Below, piece by piece: positions 6,990 through 14,076 of a stretch of DNA of 20,424 nucleotides; position 1 is the first letter of the stretch; the number at the start of each line of letters is the position of its first letter. The DNA comes from a virus, in IMG/VR virus record IMGVR_UViG_3300046388_000122, positions 1-20,424 of that record. One strand, given 5' to 3'. The position numbers were made by a program, and so were the translations under genes. The notes under the pieces are model-generated. The model saw only the letters and a program-made list of their open reading frames with translations, was not told the DNA's origin and searched no databases.

Positions 6990-7169
6990 CTATTTATATA
7001 CGGTGAGATATTCTGACAATTTCCTCCATGTGTTCAGACTGATTCGTTCGTTGCCCTGCTGCACGGCCTTTACGGTGGGGTGCGACAGCCCAGATTTCTC
7101 TGCCACAACCGTCAAACGTCGATCTTGCAGGGCGTCTCTTATTGTATCAAGGGGTATCATATCGTCCAT
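6990..7169 (-). CDS. Cro/XRE-like HTH regulator (59 aa)
   Basis: The start at 7169 is chosen for the GGAGA seven bases upstream. The 59-residue product is almost entirely one helix-turn-helix: 'LDTIRDALQDRRLTVVAEKSGLSHPTVKAVQQGNERISLNTWRKL', with the two DNA-contact helices around 'VAEKSGLSHPTVKAVQQG'. Its size and position, transcribed leftward from a short divergent promoter region in front of the replication/recombination operon, fit a Cro-like repressor or autoregulator. The most likely operator is the symmetric dyad at 7204-7232. No CI-like partner or integrase is visible, so lysogeny cannot be inferred. Confidence 0.8.
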   Translation of the reverse strand: MDDMIPLDTIRDALQDRRLTVVAEKSGLSHPTVKAVQQGNERISLNTWRKLSEYLTVYK

Positions 7170-7202
7170 TGTAGTCTCCAATTTACATATTTTCAAAAAA
7201 GA

Positions 7203-7233
7203 GCTTTACACCATAAAATAAATTTCGTAAAGA
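7203..7233. promoter_or_regulatory. symmetric divergent promoter with CTTTAC/GTAAAG dyad
   Basis: CTTTAC (7204-7209) and GTAAAG (7227-7232) form a perfect dyad. On the plus strand this reads TTTACA-N17-TAAAGA. On the minus strand the same bases read TTTACG-N17-TAAAGC. One site could thus fire both ways, toward the recombination operon and toward the HTH regulator and primase, and a dimeric regulator could cover both promoters. Confidence 0.5.
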
Positions 7234-7285
7234 TCGGCGTGTAGAAAATGTGAATGAATGAATGAAAACGAAAACGGAGAACGAA

Positions 7286-7669
7286 ATGGACAATATCATT
7301 GTAGATAGTCTTGCCGCCGATTGGTTGGCAGTTAAGGCAGAAGAAAAAGCGCTGACCGCAATGCGCCACGCGATTGAAGAGCAAATCGCAGCGGCTCTAG
7401 AAGCCAAAGATGAAGGCTCTATATCCCACAAAACTGAAGGCCATAAGATTACGCTGACACAGCCTGTGTCTCGTAAAGTTGATGCTATTGTGTGGGACAA
7501 AGTATCGAAAAAAATACCCCAACATTTGCAGCCAGTAAAACACACAATCAGCGCGGATGCTGCTGGCTGTCGATATCTTTTGGCTAATGAGCCAAAGCTG
7601 TGGGCAAAAATCGCGCCTGCCTTTGAAACAAAAGCTGGCAAAATCGGCGTCAAGGTTGAGGCTCTTTGA
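7286..7669 (+). CDS. hypothetical protein (127 aa), first gene of the recombination operon
   Basis: The start at 7286 (MDNIIVDSLAADW) has GGAGA five bases upstream; an in-frame ATG at 7262 lies within a GAAT repeat and would place that ribosome binding site inside the gene. Residues about 5-45 form a charged helix likely to be coiled coil ('LAVKAEEKALTAMRHAIEEQ'). A beta segment follows ('HKITLTQPVSRKVD'), then a C-terminal part with 'CRYLLANEPKLWAKI'. Such proteins stand beside recombination genes in other phages, but I know no function. The stop overlaps the next gene as TGATG. Confidence 0.7.
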   Translation: MDNIIVDSLAADWLAVKAEEKALTAMRHAIEEQIAAALEAKDEGSISHKTEGHKITLTQPVSRKVDAIVWDKVSKKIPQHLQPVKHTISADAAGCRYLLANEPKLWAKIAPAFETKAGKIGVKVEAL

Positions 7670-7821
7670 TGCGCCTGACTGATGTCGAGCTTGAGATGCT
7701 GATTGCTGCTCTGGACGCTATCGTTGTGATGGATGGCGAAGACTGGCGATCAACAAAACTCAGATTAGAACGTAAATTGAACAGGTGGCGCGACCACCCA
7801 GACTTGGAGTTTGCAGAATGA
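7669..7821 (+). CDS. small hypothetical protein (50 aa)
   Basis: The 50-residue product (MRLTDVELEMLIAALDAIVV) is helical: a hydrophobic helix with regular leucine/isoleucine spacing, then an Arg-rich helix 'STKLRLERKLNRWRDHPD'. It may be a small helical hairpin. The ATG overlaps the upstream stop (TGATG) and the 3' end overlaps the following ATG (ATGA), so translation is presumably coupled. Function unknown. Confidence 0.6.
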   Translation: MRLTDVELEMLIAALDAIVVMDGEDWRSTKLRLERKLNRWRDHPDLEFAE

Positions 7822-7880
7822 GAAGCATGGATGAAATTTTGGACGAGGTGTTTAGCCTTGTTTTTGGGAGGGACTGGTAA
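7818..7880 (+). CDS. possible 20-residue micro-protein or translational coupler
   Basis: This frame encodes MRSMDEILDEVFSLVFGRDW. It starts in an ATGA overlap with the preceding gene and ends in a TAATG overlap with the next, fitting exactly into the chain. Its GGGAGGG codons double as the ribosome binding site of the next gene. It may be a true amphipathic micro-peptide or only a device to carry ribosomes to the next start. Confidence 0.4.
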   Translation: MRSMDEILDEVFSLVFGRDW

Positions 7881-8098
7881 TGTTTAAGATCGAAAAGGGG
7901 GTGCCAATGACGGCACCCTCGCGGGATAGATCGGGCAAGTGGAAAGATTTGCTGGGTCAAATGGAAGTTGGCGACAGCGTTCAGCTTGATAGCCAGACGC
8001 AAGCCACATCCATTCGCAATACAGCCAAGCGCATGGGGCTGTTGGTGCATTGCCAACAGCAGGAAGATAGCAGCTTCAGAGCATGGAGGATTGAGTAA
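7880..8098 (+). CDS. small conserved-looking phage protein (72 aa)
   Basis: The product has a basic N-terminal part ('TAPSRDRSGKWKDLLGQMEVG') and a C-terminal alpha/beta part ('SIRNTAKRMGLLVHCQQQEDSSFRAWRIE'). Similar short proteins with an 'SIRNTAKRMG'-type helix followed by a strand are common in phage replication operons and look like small DNA-binding proteins; their function is not known to me. The ATG at 7880 follows GGGAGGG, but the ATG at 7907, after AAGGGGGTG, is also plausible. It overlaps the ATPase gene as TAATG. Confidence 0.65.
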   Translation: MFKIEKGVPMTAPSRDRSGKWKDLLGQMEVGDSVQLDSQTQATSIRNTAKRMGLLVHCQQQEDSSFRAWRIE

Positions 8099-8853
8099 TG
8101 GCGATTGATCTTAAAACATTGAGCAAGCCATCGGGCCAACGCCCGATTATAGCGACCATTTTTGGTGAGGGCGGCATGGGTAAAACTACACTGGCTAGTA
8201 TGTGGCCTAGCCCAGTGATAATTCGCACAGAGGACGGCACAGCCAGCCTGACAGGCAATGACAACGTCAGCCTGTTTCCACTGTCCACATCCAGCCAAGA
8301 CGTGCTGGACGCCATTGAGGCGCTTGCCACGCAAGACCACAAGCACAAGACGCTGGTGATTGATTCGATCAGTCAATTAGCGACTATGATTGAGGCCGAG
8401 ATTGTCGCGGCTGACCCCAAGGCCAAGTCGATTAATGCGGCGGCTGGAGGTTTTGGTGCTGGTCAATCTGCGGCGGCTGAAAGGCACAGGCAGATCAGAG
8501 ACTGGGCTGGATCACTGGCATACGAAAAGGGCATGAATGTCATCTTCATTGCCCATGCCGACACAGAACACTTGGAGCTACCAGATAGCGATAGTTACTC
8601 AAGATACACGCTGCGGTTGCATCGTAAATCTTTGGCAAACTATACAGACAATGTCGATCTTGTGGCGATGATCAGGCTAAAGACTTTCGTCAGAAATGGC
8701 GAGGGCGACAAGAAACGTGCAATTAGTACGGGTGAGCGCGAAATCATCTGCCATCCGCAGGCGGCATCTATCACCAAAAATCGTTTCAACATCAGTGAGC
8801 CGCTGCCGTTCACTTTTGACCGCAACCCTTTTGCAGACTTTTTAACAGAGTAG
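8098..8853 (+). CDS. Sak4-like phage P-loop ATPase (AAA_24)
   Basis: This 251-residue ATPase is a RecA-fold phage nucleotide-binding protein. Walker A is G-E-G-G-M-G-K-T-T (23-31), Walker B 'TLVIDS' (85-90, D89), and 'NVIFIAHAD' (147-155) is the sensor strand after it. The order and length match the AAA_24 family, whose Sak4 members promote single-strand annealing in phage recombination together with an SSB. The next genes encode a DUF669 protein and a Cas4-like nuclease, giving a complete annealing-recombination module. A GGAGG site lies upstream of the ATG. Assignment to Sak4 proper, rather than a related phage ATPase, is inferred. Confidence 0.8.
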   Translation: MAIDLKTLSKPSGQRPIIATIFGEGGMGKTTLASMWPSPVIIRTEDGTASLTGNDNVSLFPLSTSSQDVLDAIEALATQDHKHKTLVIDSISQLATMIEAEIVAADPKAKSINAAAGGFGAGQSAAAERHRQIRDWAGSLAYEKGMNVIFIAHADTEHLELPDSDSYSRYTLRLHRKSLANYTDNVDLVAMIRLKTFVRNGEGDKKRAISTGEREIICHPQAASITKNRFNISEPLPFTFDRNPFADFLTE

Positions 8854-8864
8854 GAGAAACTAAA

Positions 8865-9308
8865 ATGGACTTTAGCAATATTAACTTCGACGCAGTGGAA
8901 GTGGCACCATCGTTTGAGCCGCTGCCAGCAGGCAATTACAAGTGCGTGATTACCGATCACGAACAGAAGCCTACGAAGGCGCAGACTGGATCATATCTTC
9001 AGTTGAAGATTGAAGTGATTGAGGGCCACTACACTGGCCGTGTGGTGTTCGACAGATTGAACCTTGAGAACCCTAACGCCACCGCCGTTGAGATCGCAAC
9101 TCGCACTCTCAAGTCTATTGGCGCGGCGTTGCAGGTTCCTCTGCATAATTCGGAGGAATTGCTGGACAAGCCACTGATGGTCAAGCTGGCGGTACGGCCA
9201 GCGTCTAATGGCTATGAAGCCAGTAATGACGTTAAGGGGTATGCAAGTGCTGGTGCGGCTCCAGCGGCTGCACCACAGGCGGCGGCTGCTCCACCTTGGA
9301 AAAGATAA
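8865..9308 (+). CDS. DUF669 protein, probable single-strand DNA-binding partner
   Basis: The 147-residue protein has the DUF669 pattern: 'FEPLPAGNYKCVITD' (17-31), 'SYLQLKIEVIEGHYTGRVVFDRLNLENPN' (43-71; cited for the strand-turn-strand), then a helix 'AVEIATRTLKSIGAAL'. After about residue 125 it becomes an Ala/Pro-rich tail ending PPWKR, like a flexible SSB tail but lacking the acidic tip of bacterial SSB. DUF669 proteins are found with phage recombination ATPases and are thought to bind single-stranded DNA. It starts 11 bases after the ATPase stop, with AGGAGA upstream. Confidence 0.8.
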   Translation: MDFSNINFDAVEVAPSFEPLPAGNYKCVITDHEQKPTKAQTGSYLQLKIEVIEGHYTGRVVFDRLNLENPNATAVEIATRTLKSIGAALQVPLHNSEELLDKPLMVKLAVRPASNGYEASNDVKGYASAGAAPAAAPQAAAAPPWKR

Positions 9309-9309
9309 T

Positions 9310-9354
9310 CTATTTTGCAATGGGGTGGCTTTTGCTGCCCCATTTTACAAATAG
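9310..9354 (+). terminator. imperfect inverted repeat, possible terminator or attenuator
   Basis: CTATTTTGCAATGGGG is mirrored by CCCCATTTTACAAATAG around a GGC-TTTT-GC tip, giving a long stem with two G-U pairs. The T run after the C-rich arm is short, so it may only reduce read-through or protect the upstream message. Confidence 0.5.
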
Positions 9355-9366
9355 AGAGGAGCCAAG

Positions 9367-10296
9367 ATGAACCTTGAAAAATATATGCAGCCCACCACAG
9401 TGCAGAAAATTTACGAACACTACGAGACCAGCCGCGAGAACGGCCACAGGCCGCATCTGGGGGGGAGCCAGATAGGCAACCCGTGCAGTCGGGCATTGTG
9501 GTATCAGTTTCGACACGCAAGCTCACAGAGCTTTGAGGGGCGTATGCTGCGCCTGTTTGAAACGGGTGACCGCGAGGAAGAGCGGATTGTGGCAAACTTG
9601 AGGGCGATTGGGGTCGAGGTGTGGGAGGTCGATCCAGAAACGGGCCGACAGATTAATTACACGGCCTGTGGTGGTCATTTTGGACTTAGCTTAGATGGAA
9701 TTGGCGTTGGCTTCCCAGAAAGCAAAGAGACACATACGCTGGAATTTAAAACGATGAACGACAAGAGCTTTGCTCAGACCAAGATGAAGGGCGTCAGGAT
9801 CAGCAAGCCGATCTACTGGGCGCAGTGCCAAGTTGGAATGCACTTGGCTGACATTGATCGTTGCTATTTCTTTGCGGTGAATAAAAATAACGATGAGATT
9901 TACGCAGAGCGGATCAAGCGGGATCGGGCAGAGGGTGAAATGCTAATCAGCAAGGCCAGCAATATTATCTTTGATGAAAAGCCACCGTCTAAGATCAGCC
10001 ACGACCCGTCAAAGTTTGCTTGTAGGTTTTGCAATTATATTCCGATTTGCCACGGTGGTGAATTGCCAGAGGTTAATGATCGGACGGACGCCCACAGCAC
10101 CCCAGAGAGGGACGGCACTTGGAGCCGCAAGGAGGGCGCGGGGGGCCACCTGTTTAATCCGTTTATGGTTCCTGACGATTGGGAAATCATAGACGCTGGA
10201 GATGATTTCGTGGAGTATCAAACACCGAAAGGCGTCATTCGCAATCAAGACAACAGCGAGGAATTGAGGGAGAAGTTTAGTGAAGACGCCAAGTGA
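9367..10296 (+). CDS. Cas4/RecB-like PD-(D/E)XK nuclease with putative Fe-S cluster
   Basis: This 309-residue protein reads as a phage Cas4-like exonuclease. The nuclease core is visible as 'FGLSLDG' (D110), 'LEFK' (E126, K128) and 'YWAQCQVGMHL' (Q153/Q155). C40 in 'GNPCSR', followed by C219, C222 and C228 ('CRFCNYIPIC'), matches the four-cysteine arrangement that binds a 4Fe-4S cluster in Cas4 and AddB-type nucleases. It probably resects DNA ends to feed the neighbouring annealase and DUF669 protein. The last 70 residues, after the final Cys, are an acidic extension I cannot assign. GAGGAG precedes the ATG. Confidence 0.85.
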   Translation: MNLEKYMQPTTVQKIYEHYETSRENGHRPHLGGSQIGNPCSRALWYQFRHASSQSFEGRMLRLFETGDREEERIVANLRAIGVEVWEVDPETGRQINYTACGGHFGLSLDGIGVGFPESKETHTLEFKTMNDKSFAQTKMKGVRISKPIYWAQCQVGMHLADIDRCYFFAVNKNNDEIYAERIKRDRAEGEMLISKASNIIFDEKPPSKISHDPSKFACRFCNYIPICHGGELPEVNDRTDAHSTPERDGTWSRKEGAGGHLFNPFMVPDDWEIIDAGDDFVEYQTPKGVIRNQDNSEELREKFSEDAK

Positions 10297-10564
10297 AATG
10301 ATGGATATCGTGAATGCTCTGTACTTAACCTTGCCTGACGAAATTGAGCAGGAAGAAATGGCCTGCATTTTTACGGTGCTGCTTGGAATGTTTGGGTTAA
10401 ATTTGGAATGGCATAAAATAAAAGATCGTGTGTCCAATAATGTCGCAGACAACATCTCAGCCGATTTGGACGCTGACGAAATAGGTGTGCCAATTATGAG
10501 CCAAGAGACAATCTTGAAAGCGCAAAAAGATGCTGATGACTTTCTGGGGAAAATTGTAAAATGA
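10280..10564 (+). CDS. hypothetical protein (94 aa), GTG start
   Basis: The start is a GTG at 10280 with GAGGGAG about seven bases before it; an ATG at 10298 would avoid overlap with the nuclease gene but has a weaker site. The 94-residue product is helical, with hydrophobic helices in 'EMACIFTVLLGMFGLNLEWHKIK' and an acidic C-terminal half. I recognise no family. It ends in an ATGA overlap with the HNH endonuclease gene. Confidence 0.65.
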   Translation: MKTPSEMMDIVNALYLTLPDEIEQEEMACIFTVLLGMFGLNLEWHKIKDRVSNNVADNISADLDADEIGVPIMSQETILKAQKDADDFLGKIVK

Positions 10565-11163
10565 CATTGGAAAACTGGTGGGAAGATTTGGAATTGATGC
10601 GGCGTTTGTTTCGCTATGATGCAAAGACTGGATTGATTTACGCAAAGGATCGATCAGAGGAAGATTTTTACGACACTGGCGAGGGCAGTTCATTTGTTAG
10701 TGCTGCGGGTGCTGCCGCTAAATATAACAAAGAACGCAGTGGCAAGCTGGCTATGAACCGCAGGGTAAAGACTGAGAGATCGACGTGCTATTATTTATGC
10801 GGTGGCATTTCTTATCGCGGCCATGACAAAAAAATGCAGGCGCATCGCGTGGCTTTCTTTTTGCATCACGGTCATTATCCCCAATGGCCTAACTCTGTGG
10901 ATCATATCAACAGAGATGGCTGCGATAACAGGATCGTAAATTTGCGTGAGGTCACGGCGAGAGAGCAGTCAGCTAATACTGGATTGAGTAAGTCCAACAC
11001 ATCAGGCGTCAAAGGCGTTAGCTTTTTAAAAGACAAGGGCAAGTGGAGGGCATCGATGAATATTGATGGAAAGAAAACCAATCTTGGTACGTTTTTAACA
11101 ATGAACGAGGCAGTGGCTGCAAGGCTACAAGCGGAAAAAAGAATTCTGTCCCATGACCTTTGA
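10561..11163 (+). CDS. HNH homing-type endonuclease with AP2 DNA-binding domain
   Basis: Residues about 80-135 form an HNH nuclease: H95 in 'AHRVAFF', the catalytic D114-H115 in 'SVDHINRDG', and N123/N127 in 'DNRIVNLREVT'. Residues about 148-192 form an AP2-type DNA-binding domain ('SGVKGVSFLKDKGKWRASM', 'LGTFLTMNEAVAARLQAE'). This architecture is that of free-standing phage HNH endonucleases, which are mobile genes that spread by cutting related genomes. It is wedged between two genes with four- and eleven-base overlaps and looks AT-richer than the helicase that follows. A role in phage replication or packaging is possible but less likely. Confidence 0.88.
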   Translation: MTLENWWEDLELMRRLFRYDAKTGLIYAKDRSEEDFYDTGEGSSFVSAAGAAAKYNKERSGKLAMNRRVKTERSTCYYLCGGISYRGHDKKMQAHRVAFFLHHGHYPQWPNSVDHINRDGCDNRIVNLREVTAREQSANTGLSKSNTSGVKGVSFLKDKGKWRASMNIDGKKTNLGTFLTMNEAVAARLQAEKRILSHDL

Positions 11164-12808
11164 ATTACGCGATTATCAAAGAGAAGCCGTCGATGGCTTG
11201 TACAATTATTGGGCAAGCAAGGCTGGCGATAATCCATTGATCGTGGCACCCACTGGATCGGGCAAGACGGCTATCATAGCCCAGATCGTAAAGGACGCTA
11301 TGTCATTTGCTGGCACACGGGTAATGATTGTGACGCATGTAAAAGAGTTGCTGGAGCAGGGGGCCAATGGCCTGCTGAAAATGTACCCAGAGGCTGATTA
11401 CGGGGTTTACAGTGCGGGGCTGAAACAGAAGGTCTTAGACCGCCCCATTACCTTCGCAGGCATCCAGTCGGTCTGGGAACGCGCCTATGACATCGTTCCT
11501 GCGCCAGACCTGATCTTGATCGATGAGGCGCATATGTTGCCCAAGAATACTGAGACCAGATACAATCGCTTTATTGCCGATCTGAAAGTTTGCAACCCCG
11601 CGATAAAAGTGGTGGGCCTGACAGCGACACCCTATCGATTGGACAGTGGCTATCTCCACAAAGGCGAGGGCGCTATCTTTGACGGCATTGCCCATGACAT
11701 TCCAATAGATATGTTGATGGAGCAGGGCTACCTGTCGCCTGTCATATCGAAGGGCGGTCTGAACCAGATTGATCTGACCAACGTAAAAAAACGGGGCGGT
11801 GAGTTTATTGAAAGCGACCTTGCCACTGCTGCGTCCGATCCCGAATTGGTGAGAAAAACTGTCGAAGAAATTGTAGAACTGAGCGAAGATCGCAAAAGTT
11901 GGTTGGTGTTTAGCAGCGGCGTCGATCACGCGCATATGTTGGCAAATGAGTTTGATTACCACGACATTGAGGTCGCTGTGATCACTGGCGGCAACAGCAA
12001 CAAAGTACGCCAGAAAACCATTGCCGATTTTAAGAGCGGCAAAATCCGCTGCCTAATTAATGTAAACGTCTTAACGACTGGATTTGATCACCCTGCCGTC
12101 GATGTTGTTGCGTTGGTCAGGGCCACAGCATCTGCTGGTTTGTATGTCCAAATGGTTGGGCGTGGCACTAGGATTGCCGAAGGAAAGACTGATGCCCTCA
12201 TTCTGGACTTCGGCTCAAATGTACAGCGTTTGGGTTTCATAGATAGGGTGAAACCCAAAGATAAATCTGCGGGGGCAGGCGAGGGTACGGCACCCGTGAA
12301 GCAATGTAAGTCTTGCCAGACGATGTGCTTTGCGGCGGCACTGCAATGCCACGTCTGCGGCCATGAGTTTCCACCACCAACGCTAAACCACAACTCCAGC
12401 AGTTATGATGGTGCCATGCTGTCGGGCCAAGCAAAACCCGAATGGGTGGACGTGGACAGCGTTCTTTATCACCGCCACCGCAAGGAGGGCAAACCTGATT
12501 CAATCAAGGTGACGTATTACGCTGGGTTGCGATCTGTAAACGAATGGCTCTGCCCAGATCACGGTGGCTATGCGGCCAGCAGATATCAGGCGCGGCGGTC
12601 ACTGCTGGCCTCTGGCGCTGACACAACCGACGAGGCGATGGACGAGTGCCACTTTTGGAATTGGCCCAGCCGCATCAAGATAAAACCAAGCACATACAAT
12701 CCGAAATATTTTGAAGTTGTGCAGTTCGACTATACAAAAGTGGAGAGAAAATATGAGACGCAAGAAGGCCCAATCGCTGACTGGGGTGTCGAAGACATAC
12801 CGTTTTAA
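11153..12808 (+). CDS. RadD-like superfamily 2 DNA helicase
   Basis: The 551-residue protein is a complete SF2 helicase. It has 'LRDYQREAV' (Q motif region), Walker A A32-P-T-G-S-G-K-T39, DEAH at 124-127, TAT at 157-159, 'LTTGFDHP' at 308-315 and motif VI 'QMVGRGTR' (333-340). A zinc ribbon follows with C385, C388, C399 and C402 ('CKSC', 'CHVC'), as in E. coli RadD. After this comes an unassigned C-terminal domain with 'KVTYYAGLRSVNEW'. RadD-type helicases act in double-strand break repair and recombination, so here it likely remodels recombination intermediates. The ribosome binding site is weak and the start lies inside the HNH gene, suggesting coupling. Confidence 0.88.
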   Translation: MTFELRDYQREAVDGLYNYWASKAGDNPLIVAPTGSGKTAIIAQIVKDAMSFAGTRVMIVTHVKELLEQGANGLLKMYPEADYGVYSAGLKQKVLDRPITFAGIQSVWERAYDIVPAPDLILIDEAHMLPKNTETRYNRFIADLKVCNPAIKVVGLTATPYRLDSGYLHKGEGAIFDGIAHDIPIDMLMEQGYLSPVISKGGLNQIDLTNVKKRGGEFIESDLATAASDPELVRKTVEEIVELSEDRKSWLVFSSGVDHAHMLANEFDYHDIEVAVITGGNSNKVRQKTIADFKSGKIRCLINVNVLTTGFDHPAVDVVALVRATASAGLYVQMVGRGTRIAEGKTDALILDFGSNVQRLGFIDRVKPKDKSAGAGEGTAPVKQCKSCQTMCFAAALQCHVCGHEFPPPTLNHNSSSYDGAMLSGQAKPEWVDVDSVLYHRHRKEGKPDSIKVTYYAGLRSVNEWLCPDHGGYAASRYQARRSLLASGADTTDEAMDECHFWNWPSRIKIKPSTYNPKYFEVVQFDYTKVERKYETQEGPIADWGVEDIPF

Positions 12809-13136
12809 GCACTCTGAACACAGCGAACAGGTGGGTTTTGTGAACTGGTTTCGGGCCAAATATCCACACACTTTGATCTTTGCAATCCCCAACGGTGAGA
12901 AGAGATCGATCAGCGTGGCGACACGGCTGAAGGCAGAGGGGGTAACCAGAGGGATACCCGATCTTTATATCCCCTCCTGCAATTTGTGGGTGGAAATGAA
13001 GAGGGCCACGGGCGGCAGGCTGTCTCCCGATCAAAAAAAAGTGATCGAATATCTGAGATCAGTGGGACACACTGTGATCGTTGGAAAGGGCGCAGGCGAT
13101 GCGTCGAAGCAAGTGCTGGAGTTTTTGAAAAAATGA
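12753..13136 (+). CDS. VRR-NUC family endonuclease
   Basis: The start at 12753 (MRRKKAQSL) follows GGAGAG and overlaps the helicase gene; the in-frame extension to 12711 is rejected. The 127-residue product is a minimal VRR-NUC (PD-(D/E)XK) nuclease: 'SEQ' near 24-26, 'IPNGEKR' (45-51), 'GIPDLYIP' with D70, E81-M-K83, and 'LSPDQKKVIEYL' with Q94. Stand-alone phage VRR-NUC proteins are probably structure-specific nucleases. Next to a RadD-like helicase, a role in resolving replication or recombination junctions is inferred. Its stop overlaps the Mom-like gene as ATGA. Confidence 0.87.
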   Translation: MRRKKAQSLTGVSKTYRFKHSEHSEQVGFVNWFRAKYPHTLIFAIPNGEKRSISVATRLKAEGVTRGIPDLYIPSCNLWVEMKRATGGRLSPDQKKVIEYLRSVGHTVIVGKGAGDASKQVLEFLKK

Positions 13137-13885
13137 AAGCTCACCAAAAAGTAGTTAGAGATCGTGTTGCGGAAACAAAATCTGGTGATTTGTTTGGCAG
13201 TTGGTGGAATGATGTTGATACAGACATTTCAAAAGCTGTGGTGCGAGAGACAACACAAGCTACAGCAAAAAAAATCATTGAAGAATATGAATGGCTGGGC
13301 TGTTTGGCCGCTGTGAATTGGCATTATTATGGCATATTTTTTGACAATGTTTGCGGTGGCGTTGCTTGCTACGGCCAAGAATATATTGAGAATTTGGGCA
13401 TTTGGGACAAATACGATTACACGGGAAAAATAATTCTTTTGAACCGTGGCGCTTGTGTGCATTGGGCGCATCCTCATTCTGCCAGTAAATTAATTAGGCA
13501 GTCCATGAGATTGCTGCCTAAAAAATATGAAATAGTCACTTGTACAGTTGATGATTTGGCTGGAGAGATTGGAACAATTTATCAGGCTTGTGGGTTTGAT
13601 TATGTTGGATCGATGAGGGATGCCAATCCTAATGTGAACAGCAGGAAGGGCGACAGATCAGCATGGTTAATCAATGGAAAATTATATGGCCCAAGAGCTA
13701 TGCGCCAGCAATTCGGCACAACTAAAATTGACGTAATAAAAAAATCGCATCCGAATGTTGAGCATATAAAACAAAATAGCAAAGGCAGATATTTTGCATT
13801 TAGAGGCTCTAAAAAAACAAAAAAAGAAAACAGGAAAAGTATTGATCACTTGATAAAACCTTATCCAAAGAGGGGAGTAGAATGA
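13133..13885 (+). CDS. Mom-like DNA-modification acyltransferase (GNAT fold)
   Basis: The ATG at 13133 overlaps the nuclease stop; upstream in-frame sequence is the wrong frame of that gene. The 250-residue product resembles the phage Mu Mom family, GNAT-fold proteins that convert adenine in DNA to N6-carbamoylmethyladenine and shield phage DNA from restriction. Supporting motifs are the N-terminal substrate strand region 'YEWLGCLAAVNWHYYGIFFD' (52-71), 'LLNRGACVHWAHPHSASK' (102-119), the GNAT-type 'YQACGFDYVGS' (150-160), and the C-terminal 'KGRYFAF.GSKK' with 'PYPK' (218-246), which is typical of Mom relatives. No com-like translational activator is seen. The gene looks AT-richer than its neighbours. 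Which base is modified is unknown. Confidence 0.75.
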   Translation: MKAHQKVVRDRVAETKSGDLFGSWWNDVDTDISKAVVRETTQATAKKIIEEYEWLGCLAAVNWHYYGIFFDNVCGGVACYGQEYIENLGIWDKYDYTGKIILLNRGACVHWAHPHSASKLIRQSMRLLPKKYEIVTCTVDDLAGEIGTIYQACGFDYVGSMRDANPNVNSRKGDRSAWLINGKLYGPRAMRQQFGTTKIDVIKKSHPNVEHIKQNSKGRYFAFRGSKKTKKENRKSIDHLIKPYPKRGVE

Positions 13886-14064
13886 AAAAACTAACACCAG
13901 CGCATGAAGCTGAACTGCGACATTTGAGAGGCCAAGTGGATCGTTTAGAGGGGGAGGCTTATCGCACAAGCCCAGTCCCAGATGCACAGAACGATCTCTG
14001 GTTGGCGCGACAGGAACTGAAAAACTTTGTGAGTGGACTGAGACAAAACGATTACCAAATCTGA
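13882..14064 (+). CDS. small helical hypothetical protein (60 aa)
   Basis: The 60-residue product ('LTPAHEAELRHLRGQVDRL', 'WLARQELKNFVSGLRQNDY') is a charged helical hairpin, probably coiled coil. GGGGAG precedes the ATG, which overlaps the Mom-like stop as ATGA. That tight pairing suggests a partner or simple co-translation, but nothing more can be read from it. I recognise no family. Confidence 0.6.
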   Translation: MKKLTPAHEAELRHLRGQVDRLEGEAYRTSPVPDAQNDLWLARQELKNFVSGLRQNDYQI

Positions 14065-14076
14065 GGGAGAGAACAG

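Noticed and set aside
6990-7285. Lysogeny switch (CI/Cro-like) implying a temperate phage
   Set aside because: One small HTH regulator and a divergent promoter are present, but no second repressor, integrase, excisionase or attachment site is visible.
12986-13132. N-terminal extension of the Mom-like protein
   Set aside because: This part is the out-of-frame reading of the VRR-NUC gene; the ATGA overlap at 13133 is the natural start.
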